7,544 bases of DNA from Planctomycetota bacterium (GTDB taxonomy: Bacteria > Planctomycetota > Phycisphaerae > Sedimentisphaerales > Anaerobacaceae): the NCBI GenBank assembly GCA_003644295.1, contig QNBZ01000054.1, forward strand, positions 1-7,544, written 5' to 3'. Below, one piece after another: positions 1 through 5,628 of the stretch. The position numbers and the translations under genes are program-made. Under the pieces are notes generated by a model, which saw only the letters and a list, made by a program, of their open reading frames with translations, made no database searches and was not told the DNA's origin. Each line of letters starts with the position of its first letter. The stretch's first letter is position 1.

Positions 1-117
1 CAGGCCCTGTCATTCTGAACGTAGTGAAGAATCTCACAGTTAAAGTACGGTTTAACTCTGTCGTAAAGCCAGATGCTTCGCTTCGCTCAGCATGACAACT
101 AAAAAGTCAGTCAAGTT
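1..117 (+). repeat. Inverted repeat, left copy (IS630 5' end with its upstream hairpin)
   Basis: Positions 1-44 and 92-117 match the reverse complement of 2308-2397. The shared parts are the upstream CAGGCC.TGTCATTCTGAACG block and a 26-nt block beginning ATGACAACTAAAAAG, which encodes MTTKKSVK, the start of the IS630-type transposase seen complete on the other side. This copy holds about 47 extra bases (45-91) that the right copy lacks. After 117 the sequence leaves IS630 and runs straight into an IS30 remnant. The match covers DNA outside the hairpin as well as inside it, so the pair derives from duplication or rearrangement of one IS end, not from two independent hairpin insertions. Confidence 0.8.
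8..97. mobile_element. MITE-like 90-bp double-arm hairpin element
   Basis: The arms 8-34 (starting TGTCATTCTGAACG) and 71-97 (ending CTCAGCATGACA) are inverted repeats that agree at 22 of 27 positions, with 36 bp between them. Each arm is itself an imperfect small palindrome (ATTCT...AGAAT; ATGCT...AGCAT). The consensus resembles the TTCTGAGCG/AAGAATCT palindromes scattered through many environmental bacterial genomes; that resemblance is from memory, not from a search. It has no coding capacity. At 2344-2370 only one arm survives, identical to 8-34 in reverse complement. Confidence 0.65.
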
Positions 118-119
118 AA

Positions 120-457
120 CTAACAAAGTGTGCCTTTATAAAGGTGCCAACTGAGAAGCTCAAGACGATGATGTTTGATAATAGCAAAGAATTTGCCGGC
201 TTTAAGGAACTTGAAAAATCCCTGTCGATGCACAGCTATTTTGCCAATGAGTATAGCAGTTGGGAGCGTGGAACGAATGAGAACACGAACGGATTGTTGC
301 GACAGTTTTTTCCGAATGGCACAGATTTTCATCAAGTCAGCCAATGGCTGCTTACAAAGTTGAGAAGTTACTAAATAATCGACTGAGGAAATGTTTGAAC
401 TATCGGATACCCGCAGAGGTTTTCTGGTGTGGGAAGATATGTTGTGCTTCAGATTAA
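120..457 (+). pseudogene. IS30-family transposase, C-terminal remnant, frameshifted
   Basis: Only the C-terminal part of an IS30-type DDE transposase remains. In the first frame one reads KVPTEKL, then MMFDNSKEFAGF with the second catalytic Asp (codon 177-179), then YFANEYSSWERGTNENTNG with the catalytic Glu of NEN (279-281), then LLRQFFPNGTDF. That frame stops near 372. A second frame takes over at about 357 and continues with EKLLNNRLRKCLNYRIPAEVFW to the stop at 455-457, the usual IS30 C-terminus. The helix-turn-helix half and first catalytic Asp are gone, and some 25 residues appear missing between KVP and FDN. The left edge abuts an IS630 5' fragment. It cannot encode an active transposase. 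Confidence 0.85.
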
Positions 458-500
458 AATTTTCGTCATAAACATACCTGTAGATTTCTGACAAGAATTA

Positions 501-1904
501 TTAGTCAACCAGCTCACGCTCGATTTGTTCCAGTGATTTACCCTTGGTTTTGGGAAGCTTGAACAGGATAAAAATAAATCCCACAGCACAAATAACACCG
601 TACAGCCAGAAAATTTGGGCTGTGCCGAGATTTTCATTTAGAGTTGGGAATGAATAGGTAAGAGTAAAGCTACCAATCCACAGGGCAATAACAGAAATGG
701 ACATCGCTGCACCACGAATGCGGTTGGGGAAAATTTCCGATAATAATACCCATGTCACCGGTGCCAGAGTGAACGAATAAAACGCAACATTTGCCAATGT
801 CAGCAGCACAATCGGTAGGCCGGTGATATTACTGTGAAAACTGTATCCTATCAGCCCATAGATTACTGCAAGGGCAGATGTGCCAACCAGCATCAGGGTT
901 TTTCGGCCTACTTTATCTACCGTGCCGATTGTAATAAAAACAGAGACCGTCATCACCAGACCAATCACTACGATATTAAGCATTGTTTGTTTGATATTGT
1001 AACCAGCAGCCTGAAAAATGTCGGCAGCATAGTAAAATATGACGTTCATCCCGCACCACTGTTGCAAAACAGCTAAAAACACACCGATAAGAATAATTTT
1101 AAGCAGTTTTGGTTCTAACAGGTCGCGGAAATTGACTCTTGCTATTTCTTCACTTGACAATGTGTCTTTGATATTAGCTACCTCAACCCTGGCATAATCC
1201 GCCCCGCCGATTTTCTCAAGAATACGTTCTGCGCGGCTGTCCTGTCCGTCTTTGACAAGCCAGCGCACGCTCTCCGGAACAAGAAACATCAGCAGGAAGA
1301 AAAGAGAAGCGGGGATTGTCTCAGCCGCGAACATCCATCTCCAGCCGTATTGGCCGTTCCAGCTTTGCAAAATCATTTCTGCCGTCGCATTATCAGGCAT
1401 TTGCGTATCATATAGTGAAATCAGCCAGTTGACCACCTGTGCCGACAGTACGCCAATCATTACCGTTAGCTGGTTGACTGAGACAAGCATGCCGCGCACT
1501 TTGGTAGGCGATATTTCAGCAATATACATCGGAGACAGATTTAGGGCATGTCCCATTGCTATACCACCGATAATTCGGTAAATGTTAAACCACAGAAATG
1601 TATTTGACAATGCCGTTCCAACGGCAGAAATCATAAATAGCAAACCCGACATGATTAACAGTCGCTTTCGGCCGACTTTATCACTCAGTGTTCCACATAG
1701 CATCGCTCCAAACATACAGCCTATCAGTGCCGAACTTGTTCCAAAGCCCTTAAGATGGGGACTATCCAGGTGAAAATACGGCTCGTAAAATGGCTTGGCG
1801 CCGCCGACCACTATCCAGTCATATCCAAACAAAAGCCCACCCATAGCTGCTACCAAGCATATCAACCACACGTATTTCAGATTGTATTTATCATTGGATT
1901 TCAT
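501..1904 (-). CDS. MFS sugar transporter, sugar porter family (XylE/AraE/GlcP-like)
   Basis: A 467-residue inner-membrane transporter, of normal length for the sugar porter family, with about 12 hydrophobic segments. Family signatures in order: FGYD near residue 28, DKVGRKRLL at 75-83, RIIGGIAMG at 110-118, MYIAEISPTKVRG at 126-138, PESVRWL at 210-216, QQWCGMN at 281-287 followed by YY at 291-292, DKVGRK at 330-335, PVTWVLLSEIFPNRIRG at 382-398 and PKTKGKSLEQIE at 451-462. Gln145, Gln281, Gln282 and Asn287 fit the sugar-binding residues of XylE. The Gln-Trp pair of XylE TM10 is Leu408-Trp409 here, so the substrate may not be xylose. Likely a proton-coupled importer of a monosaccharide. The ATG follows a promoter-like site but a poor Shine-Dalgarno. 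It lies alone between two dead transposases, with no sugar-catabolic gene beside it. Confidence 0.93.
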   Translation of the reverse strand: MKSNDKYNLKYVWLICLVAAMGGLLFGYDWIVVGGAKPFYEPYFHLDSPHLKGFGTSSALIGCMFGAMLCGTLSDKVGRKRLLIMSGLLFMISAVGTALSNTFLWFNIYRIIGGIAMGHALNLSPMYIAEISPTKVRGMLVSVNQLTVMIGVLSAQVVNWLISLYDTQMPDNATAEMILQSWNGQYGWRWMFAAETIPASLFFLLMFLVPESVRWLVKDGQDSRAERILEKIGGADYARVEVANIKDTLSSEEIARVNFRDLLEPKLLKIILIGVFLAVLQQWCGMNVIFYYAADIFQAAGYNIKQTMLNIVVIGLVMTVSVFITIGTVDKVGRKTLMLVGTSALAVIYGLIGYSFHSNITGLPIVLLTLANVAFYSFTLAPVTWVLLSEIFPNRIRGAAMSISVIALWIGSFTLTYSFPTLNENLGTAQIFWLYGVICAVGFIFILFKLPKTKGKSLEQIERELVD

Positions 1905-1927
1905 TGTTATTGGCGCTCAAAAATAGC

Positions 1928-1958
1928 ATTGTATCATAATTTAATGCATCAGGTACAA
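1928..1958 (-). promoter_or_regulatory. Possible promoter of the sugar transporter
   Basis: Read on the minus strand, TGATACAAT (1936-1928) is a good extended -10, 23 bp upstream of the start codon. A TTGTAC hexamer (1958-1953) lies 19 bp further upstream as a weak -35. The site sits between the end of the IS630 remnant and the transporter start, so the insertion sequence may have contributed part of it. Confidence 0.45.
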
Positions 1959-1977
1959 AAACTTAAGCAGTCCTTAC

Positions 1978-2333
1978 TTTTTTCTTAAAAACCTTCAGTA
2001 CCGCTCAATCAGATTCAGATTGGGCGAATACAGTGGCAAAAATATCAGTTTAATCTTCGTTCATTCGGTACACTCTTTTAATAAACGCGAACGATAGTGT
2101 CAAGCGTTAGTTCTGCGCCGGGATAGTTGTTATCAATCAAAGCAATAAGGCCTCTTGCTGATAACGCTCGAAATAGTGACGAGCTGTCTTTTGAATAAAG
2201 CAATGACCGGTTTGATGAGGTCGGCCTGACGCTTATCACGCAAGGAACGATGACACTTTTCCAGCTCAGCTATTGTTTCTTTTGACAACGCATAATCATA
2301 TATACTCAACTTGACTGACTTTTTAGTTGTCAT
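1978..2333 (-). pseudogene. IS630-family transposase remnant, multiply broken
   Basis: Reading the minus strand from an ATG at 2333: MTTKKSVKL, then LSKETIAELEKCHRSLRDKR and QADLIKPVIALFKRQ, the N-terminal helix-turn-helix part of IS630-type transposases. In shifted frames there follow HYFERYQQ and then IDNNYPGAELTLDT, the end of that domain. The central part with the first two catalytic Asp residues is deleted. The sequence resumes with IKLIFLPLYSPNLNLIERY (about 2054-1998), the classic motif carrying the catalytic Glu. A TGA at 1997-1995 stands where the family has Trp, and RFLRKK follows. With several frameshifts, a large deletion and a nonsense codon it is dead. Part of its 5' end is duplicated at 92-117. 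Confidence 0.82.
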
Positions 2334-2397
2334 CTTAACTGTGAGATTCTTCACTACGTTCAGAATGACATGGCCTGTATGTAATGACAGGGCCTGT
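2308..2397 (-). repeat. Inverted repeat, right copy (IS630 5' end)
   Basis: Reverse complement of 1-44 plus 92-117. It holds 26 nt shared with the transposase start (2308-2333), one hairpin arm (2344-2370) and the outer CAGGCC block (2371-2376). A second copy of CAGGCCCTGTCAT follows at 2385-2397, so the outer boundary is itself tandemly repeated. Compared with the left copy, bases equivalent to 45-91 are deleted, removing most of the second hairpin arm. Confidence 0.78.
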
Positions 2398-2424
2398 ACG
2401 TTTTTACTATAGCAACATTTATAT

Positions 2425-2445
2425 AAAAGTCAGTCAAGTTAACTA
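2425..2445 (+). repeat. Third copy of the IS630-end 21-mer
   Basis: AAAAGTCAGTCAAGTTAACT plus one more A is identical to 102-122, in direct orientation. The copy at 2308-2333 is inverted and agrees only as far as AAGTT. It is followed by TATATAGG, which resembles the TATATATG that follows in the IS630 remnant. It is probably a scrap of a further IS630-end copy. Confidence 0.6.
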
Positions 2446-2684
2446 TATAGGTTTGGACTATAAAATCAGGGTCAAGACGATGAGAGGCTCGAAGGCCCGG
2501 CCCAGGGTGATAGATTACTGCTACTTATCAGAATTCCTGCGCGGCTCTAATGGCGTGTGTGATTTGCGAAAAGTGGTTTAGCAGACGATGGTTAAAGAAA
2601 ATTCTGAAAATTCACCCACAATCCTTGGGATAGTTATGACAGTTATAGTATCTTGCTATTCTTGGTTTTTTAGTGTATTTTTAG

Positions 2685-2727
2685 ACACGGATAGGAACTG
2701 ACTAATACACGGACTGGCACTGACTAA
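2685..2727 (+). repeat. Two-copy tandem repeat, 22-bp period
   Basis: ACACGGATAGGAACTGACTAA (2685-2705, 21 bases; positions 8, 9 and 12 vary) recurs at 2707-2727, agreeing at 18 of 21 bases. It ends 6 bp before the start codon of the sua5 fusion, so it occupies the leader and ribosome-binding region. No strong Shine-Dalgarno is visible there. Confidence 0.7.
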
Positions 2728-2733
2728 ACGAAG

Positions 2734-3855
2734 ATGCAGACAAAAGTTATAAAAATCGATGCTGAAAGAATTGATGCATCGAAAATTAAGGACTCGGCCA
2801 GCTTAATTGATTCCGGCGGACTTGTGGCGTTTCCTACTGAAACGGTCTATGGAATTGCTTGTAGGGTTGAAAGCGCCTCGCTAACCAAGCTCGATAAGCT
2901 CAAAGGCAGAAATCCCGATAAGCGCTACACATTACATCTCGGGTGGAAGACCGACCTCAAAAAGTATCTGCCTACCGTCGGCCTGAGAGCAGAAAAACTA
3001 ATCCGAAACGGCTGGCCAGGGCCTTTAACCATTGTTTTTGAATTAGACGCAGCGGATATTAAGAAACAGCAGAATCATCTCGATAAAGAAACTTTTAAAA
3101 TCTTATATAAAGATAACTCCATAGGCATTCGCTGCCCGGCTAATTCGATAGCTGCACTTCTGCTGCGGGAAACGAGATGGCCAGTTGTTGCACCAAGTGC
3201 GAATACAGCAGGGCGGAAGCCGGCGATAAATGCGGAGCAGGTTCTCGCTCAGCTTTCAGGGCAAATCGAGCTGTTGCTGGATGCTGGGCCGTGCCAATAT
3301 AAAAAAAGCAGTACGGTTGTAAAGATAGGGAAAAAAGGTCTGGAAATTTTAAGGCCGGGCGTATATTCACAAGCTGAACTGGAAGCGATGTCGCAGGTTA
3401 AATTCTTGTTCGTTTGTACTGGCAATACCTGCCGAAGCCCTATGGCCGAAGGAATGTTCCGCAGGTATCTTGCGGAAAAACTCAAATGTAATGTTGACTA
3501 TCTCGACAAAATGGGATATAAAGTATGTTCCGCTGGTACTATGGGCATAACTGGCTTGCCGGCAAGTGCCGAGGCGGTAGCGGCTTGTGCAGCCAAGGGG
3601 ATTGATATAAAAGCTCACAGCAGCACGGCGCTGACACAACAGCTTGTCGAAGAATGTGATTATATTTTTGCGATGAGCAAAATGCACTGTGAGCGAATAG
3701 ACGCTCTTAGCAGCGGAGCTGTGAACAGATGCGTGTTATTAGAGGAAGGCAGAGATATTCCTGACCCAATAGGCCAGCCGCAACGTGTTTATAACAATTG
3801 TGCGGAACGGATAGAAAAAGCTGTTAAAAAAAGAGTTAGTGAGCTCGTAATATGA
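2734..3855 (+). CDS. sua5: Threonylcarbamoyl-AMP synthase (Sua5/YrdC/YwlC) fused to a YwlE-like protein phosphatase
   Basis: A 373-residue two-domain cytoplasmic protein. Residues 1 to about 215 are a YrdC/Sua5 domain, which makes threonylcarbamoyl-AMP from Thr, bicarbonate and ATP for tRNA t6A. It shows GGLVAFPTETVYG (28-40), KGR (57-59), CPANSIAALLL (134-144), PSAN (154-157) with the Ser-x-Asn motif, and SSTVVK followed by ILRPG. From about 219 to the end is a low-molecular-weight phosphatase: VCTGNTCRSPMAEG (227-240) with Cys228 and Arg234, then SAG, and DPIG with the likely general acid Asp344. Thr232 in the P-loop is the residue that gives Bacillus YwlE its phosphoarginine preference, where tyrosine phosphatases have Ile or similar, so I predict a protein-arginine phosphatase. 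Met219 marks the probable ancestral start of that domain. ATG 2734 is the first possible start after an in-frame TAA at 2725. It overlaps rpiB by 4 nt. Confidence 0.92.
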   Translation: MQTKVIKIDAERIDASKIKDSASLIDSGGLVAFPTETVYGIACRVESASLTKLDKLKGRNPDKRYTLHLGWKTDLKKYLPTVGLRAEKLIRNGWPGPLTIVFELDAADIKKQQNHLDKETFKILYKDNSIGIRCPANSIAALLLRETRWPVVAPSANTAGRKPAINAEQVLAQLSGQIELLLDAGPCQYKKSSTVVKIGKKGLEILRPGVYSQAELEAMSQVKFLFVCTGNTCRSPMAEGMFRRYLAEKLKCNVDYLDKMGYKVCSAGTMGITGLPASAEAVAACAAKGIDIKAHSSTALTQQLVEECDYIFAMSKMHCERIDALSSGAVNRCVLLEEGRDIPDPIGQPQRVYNNCAERIEKAVKKRVSELVI

Positions 3856-4319
3856 AAATAGCGGTTGCAAGCGACCATCGTGGCTTCGAGACGAAACAAC
3901 AAGTCAAGGCAATAATCGCCCAGTTGGGCCACGAGTTTATTGACTTTGGCACTACCGATAGCCATCCTGTTGATTATCCTGATATGGCGTATTTGGCTGC
4001 AGTGGCGGTGGCGAATAAGCAAGCCGATAGAGCTATTTTGGCCTGCGGGACGGGCATTGGGATGAGCATAACGGCAAACAAAATAAAGGGCATCAGGGCA
4101 GCGTTGTGCCATGATGAGCTGAGTGCTCAGATTTCGCGCGACCATAACGATGCAAACGTGCTATGTATATCGGGGGATTTGATAGGAGAGGTATTACTGC
4201 GAAAGATAGTGGAGGCCTGGCTCAGCACGGAATTCAGCGGCGGAAGACATCAAAGAAGGGTGAGCAAAATATCGGCTATCGAAGAAGGCAAAGACCCGAG
4301 AGAAATAAAAAACAAGTAG
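3852..4319 (+). CDS. rpiB: Ribose-5-phosphate isomerase B
   Basis: A 155-residue cytoplasmic enzyme of the RpiB/LacAB family, which interconverts ribose 5-phosphate and ribulose 5-phosphate in the pentose phosphate pathway. Visible residues match E. coli RpiB: Asp8-His9 in ASDHRG, the catalytic Cys65 in LACGTGIGMSI with Thr67, ring-opening His98 in RDHNDAN, and phosphate-binding Arg132 and Arg136. The family length is about 150, so it is intact, with a short charged C-terminal tail. Its ATG overlaps the stop of the sua5 fusion (ATGA), which indicates translational coupling. In Bacillus the rpiB homologue ywlF follows ywlC-ywlD-ywlE, so the neighbourhood is conserved. A LacA/LacB-type or allose-phosphate isomerase activity cannot be excluded, but the context favours ribose 5-phosphate. 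Confidence 0.94.
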   Translation: MKIAVASDHRGFETKQQVKAIIAQLGHEFIDFGTTDSHPVDYPDMAYLAAVAVANKQADRAILACGTGIGMSITANKIKGIRAALCHDELSAQISRDHNDANVLCISGDLIGEVLLRKIVEAWLSTEFSGGRHQRRVSKISAIEEGKDPREIKNK

Positions 4320-4382
4320 GGGAAGACAGCCGCAGAGAGAGTTCGTGCTCATTTCGCAGGTCATTTCATAGTCCGTAGAAAA

Positions 4383-4418
4383 TTTAGCTACAGAAAGCAC
4401 CGAGTTCACAAAGAATTT
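4383..4418 (-). repeat. Possible degenerate dispersed repeat in the rpiB-coaD gap
   Basis: On the minus strand the stretch reads as CTTTGTGAACTCGGTG followed by a CTGTAGCTAAA block. It resembles the CTCTGTG...CTCTGTGGCTAAA repeats that I recall from many environmental bacterial genomes. Only one degenerate copy is present and the call rests on memory. Confidence 0.3.
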
Positions 4419-4469
4419 TGAGAAATGGAAGCACTGATTACGTTGATTTTTAGCCAGCTTGGTGTGCTC

Positions 4470-4512
4470 GGCAAATTTTGTTCGTAAGGCGGGTTTTGTC
4501 ACAAATTTTGCC
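4470..4512. repeat. Imperfect inverted repeat between rpiB and coaD
   Basis: GGCAAATTTTG (4470-4480) pairs with CAAATTTTGCC (4502-4512) at 10 of 11 positions around a 21-nt loop. No U-tract follows, so a rho-independent terminator is not supported. It lies about 35 bp upstream of the coaD -35 and could be an operator or repeat debris. Confidence 0.35.
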
Positions 4513-4545
4513 TTTGTCAATCATAACAAAACACTACGAAGCTAT

Positions 4546-4573
4546 TTGACTTGGCCTGCATTTAAGGTATAAT
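4546..4573 (+). promoter_or_regulatory. Strong sigma70-type promoter of coaD
   Basis: TTGACT (4546-4551), a 16-bp spacer and a perfect TATAAT (4568-4573) predict transcription from about 4580. The leader of about 20 nt carries AGGAAAAGG (4584-4592), a good Shine-Dalgarno 8 nt before ATG 4601. This also shows that coaD starts a new transcription unit and is not only read through from rpiB. Confidence 0.8.
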
Positions 4574-4600
4574 AGTTGCTGGCAGGAAAAGGGCTATCCA

Positions 4601-5113
<513 letters not shown>

Positions 5114-5120
5114 TGGATAC

Positions 5121-5175
5121 TCGATGCTTGATGCTCGTAGAAGAAAAGTATCGAGTATCGAGAATCAAGTATCGA
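5121..5175. repeat. Inverted repeat covering the leader of the PTPS-family gene
   Basis: TCGATGCTTGATGCTCG (5121-5137) and CGAGAATCAAGTATCGA (5159-5175) are complementary at 15 of 17 positions around a 21-nt loop. The loop carries another partial copy of the unit (GTATCGAGTA). The right arm ends 1 nt before ATG 5177, so a folded RNA would hide the ribosome-binding region. ATCGAG/ATCAAG units of this sort look like a degenerate dispersed repeat. Confidence 0.7.
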
Positions 5176-5176
5176 T

Positions 5177-5551
5177 ATGTTCACAATTGCCGTCGAGACG
5201 AACTTTCAGGCATCACATCAATTGAGGTTAGCCGACGGCTCAAAGGAGCCGATGCACAGGCACAACTGGCTGGTTGCAGTTGAGGTCAGCAGTGGTAAGC
5301 TCAACAGCATCGGACTTGTTATGGACTTCCACCGGCTCAGAGCGATGGTCGAAAGAATCGTTGCCGAGTTTGATAATCCCGACACGCGGGGACTGGACAG
5401 TATCGACTATTTTCGGACAAACAATCCGTCAGCCGAGATGATAGCAAAATATATCTATGAAACGCTTGGGCCGGAACTGCCGACAGGCGTGAAACTTGAG
5501 GCGGTTAGGGTTGTCGAAGAGCCGGGCTGCTCGGCAAAATTCGGTAGATAG
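5177..5551 (+). CDS. 6-pyruvoyl-tetrahydropterin synthase/QueD family protein, possibly PTPS-III-like
   Basis: A 124-residue member of the PTPS/QueD (COG0720) family, which acts on dihydroneopterin triphosphate in folate, biopterin or queuosine synthesis. The zinc ligands are clear: His14 in FQASHQL and His27 and His29 in MHRHNW. DFHRL (50-54), NPSAEMIAKYI (83-93) and RVVEEPGC (111-118) match the conserved DF, NPTAE and pterin-anchoring Glu segments. The catalytic Cys of QueD, four residues before the first His of HGH, is Lys23 here. Glu24 sits three before it, giving ExxHRH, which resembles the Glu signature that I recall for PTPS-III enzymes that replace dihydroneopterin aldolase FolB. The usual LDH motif is FDN (65-67), so the His is absent too. 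Folate synthesis is an inference; QueD cannot be excluded but is less likely. The start is weakly supported because the leader holds an inverted repeat. Confidence 0.85.
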   Translation: MFTIAVETNFQASHQLRLADGSKEPMHRHNWLVAVEVSSGKLNSIGLVMDFHRLRAMVERIVAEFDNPDTRGLDSIDYFRTNNPSAEMIAKYIYETLGPELPTGVKLEAVRVVEEPGCSAKFGR

Positions 5552-5599
5552 ACATATAGCGGTCTTTCAAATTTGACGATTATTATTTAAGCATAATTC

Positions 5600-5608
5600 T
5601 GGTATAAT
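5600..5608 (+). promoter_or_regulatory. Extended -10 promoter of mcsA-mcsB
   Basis: TGGTATAAT is a perfect extended -10. The best hexamer at -35 spacing is TTATTA (5580-5585, 17-bp spacer), which is weak, and the better TTGACG (5573-5578) is 24 bp away, too far. The predicted start near 5615 falls on the Shine-Dalgarno AGAGGAA (5612-5618), giving a leader of only about 14 nt before ATG 5629. A perfect 10-bp palindrome, TCAAATTTGA (5567-5576), lies just upstream and might be an operator. Confidence 0.65.
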
Positions 5609-5628
5609 AATAGAGGAACGAGAAAATT

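Larger units (their letters stand above)
2398..2733. other. Gene-free stretch between the IS region and the sua5 fusion
   Basis: No recognisable gene. It holds a third 21-nt copy of the IS630-end sequence (2425-2445), a 12-nt TCAAGACGATGA match (2472-2483) to the IS30 remnant at 160-171, an AT-rich tract (about 2630-2684) and a tandem repeat at 2685-2727. A 65-codon open frame over 2384-2581 shows no family signature and starts inside repeat sequence, so I do not call it a gene. A promoter for the downstream operon must lie here or in the AT-rich tract, but no hexamer pair stands out. Confidence 0.5.

Noticed and set aside
120..494. 124-codon open frame on the minus strand
   Set aside because: It lies antisense to clear IS30 transposase sequence and its translation has no recognisable domain.
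2384..2581. 65-codon open frame on the plus strand
   Set aside because: It starts inside the duplicated CAGGCC/TGTCAT repeat, crosses the IS630-end scrap, has no Shine-Dalgarno and shows no family signature. It is treated as noncoding debris.
3140..3687. Minus-strand open frames across the sua5-phosphatase fusion
   Set aside because: They are shadows of a gene with strong motifs on the plus strand, and their residues show no domain pattern.
5564..5580. CtsR operator upstream of mcsA
   Set aside because: Only one half-site-like CGTCAAA is present on the minus strand. The tandem GGTCAAA heptads required for CtsR are absent.
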